Assembly: GCA_015501055.1 (NCBI GenBank)
Contig: JADNYV010000018.1
Coordinates: 186,001 to 250,000 of the forward strand
Direction: 5' to 3'
Length of the DNA: 64,000 nt
Source of the DNA: Mucidula mucida
Taxonomy: Eukaryota > Basidiomycota > Agaricomycetes > Agaricales > Physalacriaceae
Of the stretch, positions 35,072 to 48,100 are shown piece by piece. The notes beneath the pieces are model-generated. The model saw only the letters and a list, made by a program, of their open reading frames with translations, was not told the origin of the DNA and did not search any database. Positions within the stretch are counted from its first letter, which is position 1. Each line of letters starts with the position of its first letter. Both the position numbers and the translations under genes were made by a program.

Positions 35072-36723
35072 TCAAACAAGTCTACTTCCCCGTCGAGTGG
35101 GATGTATAACGACCTTTCCCCGATTCCCTCTCCCTTTGAGAGGTTCCTTGAAATTCTTCGTCTCCGAATCCCACGTAGCGAAAAGCCTCGCGTCAGGAAG
35201 TACGGGAGGGGCATCTTCCTTCTTCCCGTCTCCGGAAACATTTGTATTTCCTGTATTCCAAGGCGCCGGAATGCCAGGCCCATATGTGAGTGCATTGTTG
35301 TCAGCCATCAACACCGGCGGGTGTGTAATTCTACTCGCCCTGGAGTAGATTTTTGTCTTTACGCCATTAGTTATTTGTGCGGTTATGACACAAGACTGCA
35401 ATAGAACGTACCGGTAACACCTGCTGCGCTAGCTCTGGTATTCGCGACGATGGCTGGCTGACAATGTTCGAGAGTCGGTCGTTCACGTACAGAGTGCGAG
35501 CATTGACATTAGGGAACTTGTAGTCCTTGTCCTTTGACAAATGCGAGCCTCGCCCATGCGCTTCTATAGACGGATGACTAGGTCCCATAGCAGTCACCCG
35601 TGGCTGATTCGTCGCCAAATTGGAGTAAAGTGTATCGGCGGGCTCCCACCTCGATGACGACTGCGTCAGAGCAAGTAAAGACATTGCAACCTTGTGTCGG
35701 AGGGGATTACTAGTACCGGTGGCGCTATTAGAGGGCTGCCTATGTGTGAGGATATGATGATAGGCGCTGATGAGCGACTGTTCTATATTGGGTGTGGGAA
35801 GCTTTTGCACACGCTCTGGTGGATCGGGGAGGGGAGTAGGAAGGTGGAATTCGGGTTGAGAGGCGAGAGATGATTGGTGGTAGGGCACCTGCATGAGCCA
35901 ATCTGCCGTAGCCGACGATGTCAGCGCTTGGGCAGGCAATGCAGGCTGCGTCGGTGATGGCGGTCGGTTGGTGCTTTCCACTGGAATAACGGGCTCGGGC
36001 AACTCTGCAGGCGGAGGAGCATCCATCGAAGGAAACGGAGGTAGGAACTCGGGAACATGTGGCGGGGGCTGCCAATCGAGTGTGCGAAGGCGTTTTCGGG
36101 ACGGCGAAGATGGATTGGATATGGGGGATAGTGGTAATATGGGGCGGACTCGTGTTTCGCCCATCGACACGTCAATATCCGCATAAATGTCATCTTCGTC
36201 CATGCGCGTTTCTGCGGATGGCACCTCATCGTCCACGCTCATATCTTCGTCCTCATAACCTTCCTCTTCATCCTCTTCCTCTATGCCCTCATATGGAGCG
36301 TAATGTAGGGGAATCACGTCGTCCAGGTCCTGCTTCAGACCTTCCGAAAGTTGGGCTGAAGAGCATTATCACCCTGTAACGCGCCACTCTAACAGTACAC
36401 ACCTCTGAATTCATTGAGATCCTCTGCTCTACGCGCGGATTTGATTGCATAGCGATTCAGTTCTAGTCCTTCAGTTGAGCCAAAATCCTGGAGTTCGTCA
36501 AGGCTGACACCCATTTCATCCAAAGCTGATATTGCTCCAAGAGGAGAGTCTGGTCCTGCCTCCATGCTGGCGTACTTTGCGCACGTTGAAGTCAATAACG
36601 TTAGGTAGCGTGAGAGGAGGTCTGTCAACACAAGCGAGGCCTGAGATGATGACGGGCGAATCCGGTGGCATGAAGGGTCCTATGAGTTGCAGACTCTAGG
36701 AGCTTTTGAGAGGCATTATCCAT
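35072..36723 (-). CDS. TAF8: TFIID subunit TAF8 (Bromo_TP histone fold)
   Basis: Subunit of general transcription factor TFIID; its histone fold pairs with TAF10. Start at ATG 36723: MDNASQKLLESATHRTLHATG, then SSQASLVLTDLLSRYLTLL and TSTCAKYASMEAG, the bromodomain-associated histone fold, then a segment SLDELQDFGSTEG. The following exon has an acidic run (EEEDEEEGYEDED) and the TAF8 C-terminal type motif HVPEFLPPFPSMDAPPP. The last exon ends GKVVIHPTRRGSRLV with the stop at 35072-35074. About 480 residues with introns near 36380 and 35360-35410. Within the histone fold the frame moves by one at GGG 36654-36656 (CCC in the gene), probably a base-calling loss. It is 133 bp head-to-head from the TBCC gene. 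Confidence 0.85.
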
Positions 36724-36856
36724 GGAAAGGCAGGCGGGCGACGACAACAGCTACGTCGCTCTCAGCGCGCCTAACGACGGTGGTGGTTGTGGATCAGCCG
36801 CTTTCCCACGCATAGCCGCGGCCAAACAACTGACTACAAGACTACATCCTGCTTCC
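36724..36856. promoter_or_regulatory. Divergent promoter region, TAF8 / TBCC
   Basis: 133 bp between two start codons, GC-rich, without a clear TATA box. Both genes are housekeeping, which fits one TATA-less bidirectional promoter; this is inferred from geometry. Confidence 0.5.
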
Positions 36857-37978
36857 ATGTCTGACGATCAGTGGACGTTTTCCCAACAATTCTCAACGAG
36901 ATTCGCGTCTGAGAGCACCAGTCAGTGCAAACGACCTTTGATAGCATTCAGAATAACACTCTTTAGACCTATCTACGCGTATCAACGATGCAAAGGCTGC
37001 TGGGACCGTCTCAAACGAAACCCTGGCGGAGTTCTCTACTGAACTATCGAAATTGAGCAAAGAACTGGCAGATGCCATTGGGTCATTACCCACTTATGAT
37101 CAGAAGGGACATGAGAATGTCTGTACATGCTCCTGTCCACGAGACAGCCAGACACTTACAGCCGTTCATAGCAATTGAAATCTATTGGATCGTTGCTGGA
37201 ATCTCTACGCAAAGCTTCGCAACCTGTATCCAAGTTTGCTTTCAAGAGAAAGCCAGCAGCCCCTCGTGCTACTCCGGTAGTCTGTGAGGAAGCCTCTGCC
37301 CCAACCTCTTCTACTGTCGCATCGCCTTCTTCGTCCTATCTTGTCGCCATCGCATCTCTCGCTAATCAGGTTGTGGCTATAGACTCTGCGCCGACCACTG
37401 CAAAAGATTTAACTATTTCGGACTTGACAAACTGCGTCGTGAATCTTCTGGATCACACGTCCATATCGGCTGTACACGTTCGCAATGTGCGGAATACGGT
37501 TATCCTTTTACCATTGATTCAGTCCACGATTATGATGCATGATATGGAAAACTGCATCATAACTGTAGGATGCCATCAGGTTTCCTTTCGTCCATGTCGT
37601 ATCCCTCTATCTAATGCCCATGTAGTTCCGAATGCATACATCGCACGATGTGGACGTATACCTTGCCATTTCTTCCAATCCTATCATCGAGCACTGCTCG
37701 AAGATACGATTTTCTGGGTACCCCGCTACGCTGTACAATGCGTCTCAGGTCCGTGCGTTCTCCACTATGTCTTTCCCTGCCTCATCAAAGTCGGTTAGGT
37801 TCCTGAGAGCAAGCATATGGCCGTTCAGGACTTTTCTCACATCAAGGCTACGCCATCTCCGAACTGGTCCGCTTTGCCGCGCGACGATGAGATTCAGGAA
37901 TGGCCCTTGACGAAGCCTTTAGACGCTTTCTTAGCGAATGTTTACCAGGACGATGACAAAGATGATGGTCCTTGTTAG
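36857..37978 (+). CDS. TBCC: Tubulin-folding cofactor C (TBCC/C-CAP domain)
   Basis: Cytosolic chaperone that, with cofactors D and E, triggers GTP hydrolysis and release of the folded alpha/beta-tubulin dimer. Start at ATG 36857 (MSDDQWTFSQQFSTRF). The N-terminal helical part continues after an intron at about 36921-36966 (NLSTRINDAKAAGTVSNE) and another at about 37118-37170 (QLKSIGSLLESLRK). The TBCC beta-helix follows: LTNCVVNLL, SAVHVRNVRNTVILLPLIQ, MHDMENCIITVGCHQ, then after an intron FRMHTSHDVDVYL and SSNPIIEHCSKIRF, the signature region. The usual catalytic Gln-Arg of cofactor C is seen here as Q-F-R. The last exon codes DFSHIKATPSPNW and ends at TAG 37976-37978. About 310 residues, no frame break. 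Confidence 0.9.
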
Positions 37979-38173
37979 TTCTCCATAGATTATGTAGTCT
38001 TTGAATGCGACTATCGTTTCAAATATTTATGACTTTTCAGTTTGTCGGTCTGATCAGTGACGATACAGCATGTAGCGTCACAGTCACGATTCTCCCTGAC
38101 TTGCAACCGCCACCGCTGCACGCACCGCTCCAATCGTAGCCTGTATCAACTCTAGATTCCCACGATAGACACG

Positions 38174-38780
<607 letters not shown>

Positions 38781-39108
38781 ATCCTTTTGTACCGTATTGC
38801 GCTCGCTTCTTCTATACATTGTACATTTGAATGTTCATAAACTTTGACCGTCATGATAGCGTCATCGATGATAGAAATCATGATTTTTGAGACTTGCAGC
38901 TCGAAGGAATTCAAGCGCGGCTGAGCTGGTTGCTGGTTGGCGTCTTGAGACTACGCGTTTACAGTTTAGTACAAATTGCTAAGCACTGCTCACATGACTG
39001 AAACGCGGTCACCAAACAGCCGGCCCTAAAGTCGTTCGAAATGAACATTGGGCTTTGTTGATTTACAGCAAACACCGCACTCGACGCAACCGTCGACGAC
39101 GAGGGACC
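38781..39108. other. Intergenic region
   Basis: About 330 bp with the RBX1 3' flank and the promoter of the giant PH-domain gene. No further feature seen. Confidence 0.4.
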
Positions 39109-42100
39109 ATGACCTCTCAGTCGTCTGGGCCATATGGCTCCGCGACGTTCAGCACTTTGGGCACGCCAATGTCGCCCTCTGGACAATCGTACTCATCGCA
39201 GACTAGTGCGTTTTGGTTCCGTAAGACACTGTTTTTCGGATGCTAATAGTGCCCAGATTCCGATTCTCCGGCCTCAACACCAGATATGCGGCGCATCAAT
39301 ATCTCGCCACCGGATGACTCGTGGGACGAAGAGGACTCGGTCGACGAGGTTGAAGCCACCTTGAACAATCTCGAAAACGACCTTGACGAGACAGAGCAAG
39401 CCGTCTCGTCCTGGTCCTCCTCGCAGTCTGGCTCGTACTCGTACACAGGCACGTTTACTCCCTCGGGATCCTACACTGGCACGTACACAGGCTCCCCGTC
39501 TTATTTATCGTTGCCGTCAGTCTTGGGCACACCGCACTCTACTGCCACTTCCTTCCCTCCACCTGCTGGTAACTCAGATATCAGACTCAGCAGAATCACA
39601 GAACGAACAGAACCAAGCTCCCGTCCAGTATCTGGCACATCGCTCCTTCCGAGAGCCACGAATCCCGTAGCAGACCCCGTGCGCAGGTCCTTCTTGGGAG
39701 GCGCTATTTCGCCATCGCACTCGCGCTCGTCGACAGACCCAGGCTCCGACCGGGACCTTCCTCCTCCTGGCCGCACAAATGAGCTCATTGCTCGCTTCGA
39801 AACAAACAGCCCAGGACCTGGTCATTACAGGTCAGGGTCGGCACCAGGTGGTCGCAGGTCTCCCTCCCCAACAAAATCCACTTCCTCTTCGTCTGGTTCT
39901 TCAGAAACAAGACCGACGACGACATTTTCCACCTTCTTGTCCCCAGCTCGACCTTCGACTGTTGCTTCGACATCCACTTACACCGGTGCTACACCGAGCA
40001 CATATACGTCAACTAGCAACACGTACACCACCGACCCGAGTCGTACGTTCACAACCCTTACCTCTAGTCAGACTCAAACTCAGACTGGCACGTCAACAAC
40101 ACCCACTTCCGCCCTACGTCGCCCGGAGCGAACATCTCAACGTTATCCATTGGCATCAGTTCGTAATATCGTTGCTCTTTGGAAAGAGAGAACTCCTTCA
40201 AGGTCGCCAAATAAGGCGGCGTCATCTGTCGGATCAGACAGTGCAGTTTCTCCGCCACCCGACCCAGTGCCACGCGATGACGGCCTTTTCGGGATTCGCC
40301 GACGCGCTAGTCAGCGTCGCAGTGGTGAAAGCGAGGATAATGGCGTAATATCACCGGAGATGTTGGGTGAGTTGAGTAGGTTCGTTGGCCCATCGGAGAC
40401 CGTGAGTGATCTCTGTCTCCACCACGTGCCTCGGACTGATGTTCCCGAAATAGCCGATTCATCTTGGAACGCTTTACTATCTCAATGTCCACTCTGATCC
40501 CCCGTATGCATGGCAAAGATGTCAAGCTCTGCTATATTCTCATGCAATCCTCCTTTCTTGGATTGCTCCTGGTGCCGGTCGAGGCATCATCCAGTTGGAT
40601 TTGGTCAATTGTAACGCGGTAGAGAGCGCCCTCAGTTTGGGACATCCTCGGGCTAGAGACGATATCGGCGCGACTACTGCGAGAGAGCAGGAACAGAGAG
40701 AAGGAAGGGAGCGGGGTGATCTAGTAGACCGTCTCGTTCCCTTTTGGATGGTCTACCACGATGGAGTGGAGAGACTAGCCTGCGAAAGTTTAGTGGAAAG
40801 ACAAAGATGGGTGAACAGAATTTGGTGAGTTCATCAGAACTTCGCTCTGACTTCCAGCTCACAAAACTATAGGGAGGCTATCAATAATCCGCCACAGACA
40901 CCTTCCGTTACTCGTACGGGCTCCTTTACTCAACGTTCGAGGTCTCCAACAGGTTCAATCCGAACCATCCTTTCGATCGACAGCAGAAGCAGTGTCAGCT
41001 CTACAGCGACATCGGGCACCGGCTCACGTTCCACTGTCTACGTTCCTCCCATCTCCGATGTTCCGGACATGGGCGATGATCTTTATTCGTCGGACACGCC
41101 TAAACGGTCCAGCGCGTCCGGTTCTCAAGTCAGCTCGACGTACGAGTCGGTCAGTTCTGGGACTGGCAGACGTCGGTCTGGGGCGTTACTATCTTCTTAT
41201 TACGACCGCACACTCGATGACACCGCCATAGATGGAGAGGACTATGTGTACCGAGGAGACCCTCGCGTGATAACTGGTGGCGCGAGACGTCGTGCTAGCG
41301 GTAGGCTTCGGCGCTCGGGATCAATGACCGATTTGGGTGGAGAATTAGCATCCAATCGATCCTCAACTGTTACAACCAGCTACAACACTCCTGCTTCCGA
41401 CGAAGATGATTCACGTTTCTTCTCAGCTGGCGACTCGAGCACTCGTTCGAGCTACTATTCACCCACTTCGTATACGAGGACTGGCGTAACGACTTCTGTG
41501 CCCAGTGCGACGCTAACTACAACGCGATTCACAGGAAATACTAGCGAAACTCAGACTGGCGCGTCAACGTCGTATAGAGGCACCGAGTCTGCTTCCTTGT
41601 TGGGAGATTCACACAACAGTTCGGGCTCGGGAACATACTCCTCGGGCTCTCCGTATACTTACAGCTCGACCTATGGATCATCTCCCTACACCGACACGCT
41701 TACGGTTTCCTCCGGCTCACCGTCGCGTTCTGCTTTGTCGCGCGCAGGTGGTGTCAGACGACGCCCTGGGCATTCGCCCTCCTCGCGATCGTACTCATCT
41801 AGTGGTAGTGGGTATACTCCAGGCAGCGAAGAGTCTTCTGATAAGGAGAATTCCACCGACGTATCCGGCTCCGGTCCAACGGACGATTACTCGCATGACA
41901 GTTTTACTCCGAGCGGCAGTTATACAACCTTGGGTGGTAGCTACACATCTGGCGGGACGTATTCGGGCACAGGAACATACAGCGATGAAACTGGTGTGTA
42001 TTATTTTGCGTTCTTCGCCAAGTAGTATTGATCTTTTTTAGGCTATGATGTCTGCACATCGTCAGATTTATCAGATTCCACGCCTCAGACTACGACCATT

Positions 42101-45100
42101 ACATCCTCTTCCGCCACATCAAAGGAATGGCGACGACCGCTTCCACCTGCACCGTTATCAATTATCTCGTCGTCATCTGACGAAGAAAATTACAAAAGTG
42201 CAGATTCGCAAATGTACGACACTGCGCCGTCGCGTTCACCTTCCATTGCGTCTATCGAGTCGTTGCCTAGCATTCCATCGATTTATACAGATGCTGACGA
42301 GGGGTCCATCTATTATTCGGCATCGGAACCATCCGCTTATCAGACAGTGGATGCATGTCCCTCCTCGATCGGTGACATTCCTTCGGAAATTGACCTGAGC
42401 ACGCCCAAAAGTCGACCGAGGGACATAGACGATGAAAGCCTCTTACGCACTCCAAGTGTTCATCCTGAAGACATTCCTCTTCCGTCGTCTTCGGAGTCTA
42501 CTATTTCTACAGAGTCGTCGTTGGTACCCACACCTACGCAAGCACCTTCCGAGCTCCCGCCTCTGAGCCCGACGCCTTCGTCATTGACACCATCTACCCA
42601 GCTGAGCAGCCCTGTTCCTTCGGCGCAGCCCAGCGTATCTTCGGCAAGAAGTCTAGTCTCCTCGTCCGCCCGTTCCTCTGTGGTTCCTTTGACGTCCTCG
42701 TCTGTGCCCTCAACAAGAGGAGCACCTAGTCCTAGTAGTACATCTGCGAGTCCCGTCCAGTCTGAGCGGCCCATCACTCCATCGGTTCCTCGTACATCTC
42801 GCACGTCTATGACGATCCCGACTGAATCCAGTCTGTCAGAATCTTCATCAGAGTCGGAACCTGCGCCAGTATCTGTCAGGGCACCGTCAACGGTGTTGTC
42901 AGAAGAAGAAACTTTCCCTCCTGAAACGGATATAACTTGGGATTCTTCGCAACTTCAACCCTCACCGTCGTCTCTGTCGATGCCGTTGCCAGAAGGTCCG
43001 AATGACAATTCAATGGAGACGTCCTTTTTGCGGCCCACAGGCTCGATTTATTCCTCTGATGACAGAATGAGCGACATTCCTTCGCAGACGCAGTCAATCA
43101 TAACGACGCATGCTCCCTTACCGCCTATTTCTCCAGTATCGGCTCTCGTTTCTCCAGAGTCGCTGCCGCCTCCACTATCGTCCACCAGTGCTGAGTCGAG
43201 GTCAAGGTCTGGAGATTTCCTGACAGTGAGCAGCAGTGGCTCTGTCTCGTTGCAGAGAACTCCCTCGAGTGCATCTACAATGTCGTACATTTCCATCGCT
43301 CATCAGACATGGACTTCTTGGATCCTGGGTCCGACGATGAGTCGGAAATTCCGGTGAAGAGCGAAACACGGTCTACAGCGACGTATCCGAGTCTGTTGGG
43401 CACATCCATGACAGGAACCTCTGTTCGTGCGGTAAGTGGTGTTCTACTTGGCTGAAATTTCTTTTCAGCTTACATTGTACTAGGTTACTCCAGTTTTACC
43501 TGTGCCAGCTCCAGCTGCCCGCAGTATCTCCACGCCTAAAGGCTCAGACTTGGGTGAAGTTAGTATTTCGACTCCTCCTGCCGCAAGTCAGACCACGCCT
43601 CCAGAATGGGAATCCGACGTCGTATCGACATCTATCGAAACTTCAAGGACACCTACGCCCATGCCCAGTAGGCCATCGGGACCGTCTCGAGACATGTTCG
43701 ACGATTTGGATCGTTTGAGACATCAGGTAGAGGAGTATGACACTCACCGAATGCAGGAGAACGACGATATCGCGGATGCTCTGCGTAACATCCAAGAGAA
43801 CCTGCAGAGATTGTCCACGATGGTCGACCAACCACGGCCTCCATCGGTGCCATCAGTGCAGAGACAACGAGACCTTGTGGCACGCAGCGTTGGTGGTAGC
43901 AGTAGCATGTCAATGACTCCCACCACGTTGGAGATCCCCTACGAAGATGCTTTCCGACGTTCGGCCGATCTCAGTCGCGCGAGCAGTATGAACAGTAGCA
44001 TGTCGTTCTTGTCGTCCCCATTCAGTCTACGTGAGGAGCGGCAGGATTCACCGATTCCGTGGGAGGTGCGGAGCGTCTCCTCTCCTCCATCCTCGTCCTC
44101 TTCATCGTCATCATCGTCGTCAACCTCGTCGCCCCCTCGTCCGTCGACTAGCTCCCCATCGTCATCCTCCGCCAGTAAACCTTCGACGGAAGGGTCCACG
44201 ACACCAAGAGGCGGACGTTCACCAAGTCCTACTACTGCGTTTGCCATGCCGCAGTCTCCGGTAGCAGCAGCAGCAGTGCCATCAATTCCTATTCCGGTCC
44301 CAGAGCATGGCGATGTTCTCCAGAACATCAGGGATGATCTGGCTCGTTTAATGGAGGAACAACGGCGCCTCGCCGATCTTGTACAGTCGCGCCCTGACGC
44401 AGACAACGGTCCTGTGTTGGATAGACTGCGAGGTCTTGAGAATCTGTTGTAGGCTTTTGGTGGACAGCCACCGCCGCCTCCTTCTGTTGTCATTCCAATG
44501 CCCGTTCCGGAGCCTGCACAACCGCCGGTAATGACGCAACCGCCACCGCTGCCGGAAGATCTTCGTAGGTCGCCGTCAACCCGCTCTGGCGTCACAGAGG
44601 AGACATCGAGTGATTCGTTGGAAGAGATGCTTCGGGCTCTAAGAACTAACGGTGGCATTGTACAACCTCAGCCCCGTCATTATGATCGCGCCAATTTGGC
44701 AGACCTCGATCGTCTCATCGCAGAACCTTTGGACCAGACGGGCTTTGAACGACCTCAACCCTATACAGACGGTCAACCTTTGCTCCCGCGGGTGAGACCA
44801 AGAGATAGCGTGGAAACACTACTTCGACGGCCGCATTCTGAACCGCCAATTGAATTCCCTCCTTTCGATTTGCCTGAAATTGGACCACGTCGCGCCCCGC
44901 CTCCAGGTACTCCTCGTGCACCAAGACGAAGGGCACGTCCGCGTCAACCCGTCATTCCGCCGTCAGAGCGTCCTATTTTCCAGAGGCCGGTTGACCGTGA
45001 TGATCGACCTGCGCCACAGCCATCCGCCACGCCAGTCGGGCCATCACAGGAGAGGCGACCCCGTCCTGGACCACCTGTGCGACCTATTGCATTCGTAAGC

Positions 45101-48100
45101 GCAATTGTCTCTCTTAAATGACTTATTGATTAACTCTACGCCCCAGCCGGAAATTGCTCGTGACACACAGTCCGCGCCTCCTCCAGGCGCTCAAGGTGCA
45201 TCATGGTATCGACCACAACAGTCACAGCAGCCACAGCAGGCAGCAGTAAGTATCTTAATCATTACATCTGCTCTCATTCCAACATATTTCTTAGCCTCCA
45301 CCTGGAGCCTTCAGACCTTCTGAACGCCCACAAGGACAACAACCCGCACCGGTCTTCCCGATGCCTCAGGTAAATGCATCTGCGCTCCTATTTGACCTGG
45401 TTACTGATTCTCTTCCAGCAACCTGCTCCTGTGGTCGATCTTAGCGGCATTCTTCCCATTCTGAGGGTGAGCAACTACTCCTCAATGACTTGTTTTGGAT
45501 GTTCTCATACTACAATCAGGAAACTCGGACTGCACAAGTCGCTTCTGTCGATCAACAGCGAGAACTGACCCGCTATCTGACAGAGCTCAATCGATGGCTA
45601 CAGCGGGATGTCGATGACCGCAGAAACGAGATTACTGCAGTTTTGCAGCACGTGATTGCGTTAGGTCAAGCCGTGCAAGGTCTTCAAGCTCGTGGCGATC
45701 GAGGTATCATAATTTGGTTCCGTAGAGGTATACACTGTTAACCACTTTGATTAGGCTCACCTTCTGCATCGGATGGCTCGAGCGGCAGTAGTTCGTCTTC
45801 GTCTCCAGACGATGACTCTCAAGCCCATGTTCTGCCCGGTAGTGCTGCGCCACCACCGTTCATTCCCTACCCGAATCAAGTTCGAGTTCCGGGAGGAGAG
45901 CCTGTCATTCCTCCTGTTATGCCCGAGTCACAGCCGGTTATAATCAACCAACCTCCTCCTGTTATCCCAGGCTTTGACAACTATCCTGGTCCAGCAGTCA
46001 TGCCAGGTCCTATGCCCGGCCCAGGTTTTCCACAGGTGCCACCCATGTTCCCCGAAGGTCCACCTGTGGTACCTGTTTACCCTTCTCACGACGGAGAAGG
46101 ACATCCCGAACCATTTATACCACCACGAATGGGACCACCGATGGGACCCACTCATATCTCTGTCGATGCCAGCACCGCCAGTAGCTCTGTTTCTTCGTCA
46201 CCTAGCAGGTCTAGGCGCCATTACTCTCGATCCCATTCCCGTTCCCGTTCTCGTTCTCCTCTTCCGATCCCCGTAAGAGGACCTAGTCCACCCATTGTGA
46301 CTGTTCCCACTGCCGGTCCGATTCCTACTACTACGATCAACATTCCTCCTTCACATGTGCCTACTGCGGTACCGCCTCCTCAGCAGCCATTTATCATTCA
46401 TACCCCACACTCGCGAAGTTCGTCTCGTTCACCCTCTCGGTCCAGCACTCACACGAGACGCCGATCCCCAAGTCCTACTCAGATTATCATTGATCGACCT
46501 TCGAGTAGAACTCATCAGCTCCCGCCCCAGCCCATTCTGCAAGCCGCGCCTCCGCAACCACCGGCAGGAGTTCCTCAAACTATCATATATCCTGAGCGTG
46601 GTCGAACACACTCCCGTAGCCCTCATAGTTACAGGAGCCGCAGGAGCAGCGGGAGTAGGAGCCCTACCAATGTCATCGTTCAGCAACCGCCTCCTTCTCA
46701 AATTCCCTTTGCTCCAACCCAGACGCCCATCATCCTTCCCTCTCACAGCCGCAGTCACTCAAGTCATCGAACACCAGTACCTCAGATGGTCCCAACAATG
46801 ATGCCAGGTTACCCTCCCGTGCCTGTGGCTACCACAACTCCTCGTCCGGAGGTCATCGTAACAGGAGGACGTCGCTCACGGTCGCGTTCAAGATCGCGTC
46901 GGAGATATCGCTCGCCTTACTATCTTAGTCGATCAAGATCACGACGGCGCGATCGCTCAAGGTCCCGACGCCGCCATGATCGCTCACGGACAAGGTCGCG
47001 ACGTCGTGACCGCTCGAGGACTCGCTCCAGATCAAGACGTCGCGATCGTCGAAGCCGTTCGAGATCACGAGACCGTGATCCTTCACGTAGCCGTTCTAGG
47101 CGCAGAAGAGACTCCAGAGAGCGGCGTCGCCGACATGCCAGTTATTCCCCTGGGCGCAGTTATTCGCGCTCAGAGGATTTCAGGCGTCATCCTAGTCGAT
47201 TAGAACATGGCACTGCGAGAGTTGTCGAGGAGCTTCTTCCTCCCACGTCTCATCCGTCTCGCGCGCCAACAGTTTTCCACCCTGGCACCGTCATATCTCA
47301 TGCGCCGTCCATGACTCCTGAGATCCTACCAGTGCCTGTTCCGCAGCCAGCGCATAGTTACCGAGATGACCAGAGTGTTCGGTATGAGCCCATGCCTTCC
47401 CGTCACCCTAGCCGTAGGTCGCCTTCTCGCCGCCACAGTAGGTCGCCTACAGGAATTTCGCTTCGCCACAGTAGGTCGCCTACGGGAATTCTCGTCGCCA
47501 CAGTAGGACGCCTACAGGAATTTCTCGTCGCCACAGCAGGTCGCCTACAGTGGTTTCTCGTAGTGGTATGTATTCTTTATTTCTTTGATCATCGCTTACT
47601 ATGTTGTTTTCAGAAGGTACTGAGGAGGAGTTTGCAGAACATGAACCCACACCCCAATGGTCCACAGGACCTCGACAAGATCTGCCAGAACACCTCATCC
47701 TTCAGGAGCACATACCTCCCATGCTCCGAGCCGCCAAACAACACGGCGCACAGCACCAAGGACACCTGAAGAGGAAGCTCGCTCTGTCCCAGAAGAACCT
47801 CAAGCAGAGTCTTACGATGAGCCGCAATCCGAACGTTCTCTTACCCCTCCTCCCGAGCCTATTCCTTATCGCGGCCTGCCAGTCAAAGGGACCGTGCGCC
47901 AACGGATGTCAGCGGAGTGAGAGACGAAGATGAACCCATCAGTCATCCCGCACTCCCTGGCCAAATCCCACAAGTCAACCGGGTCGCGTCACACCTGTCG
48001 TTGATCCTCATGATGCTGAGCGTGCAGCTAACCTTGACGCGATGGAGGAACATCTTGGAGAACTTACAAAACATGCTGAGGAGGCAGAGAACTCAAGAGA

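Noticed and set aside
43939..44658. 239-codon minus-strand frame in the giant gene
   Set aside because: It covers Ser-rich sequence of the plus-strand gene and reads as Gly/Asp/Glu low complexity; composition artefact.
47431..47560. CRISPR-like array
   Set aside because: Units are contiguous, without spacers, and code Arg-Ser repeats in a eukaryotic gene.
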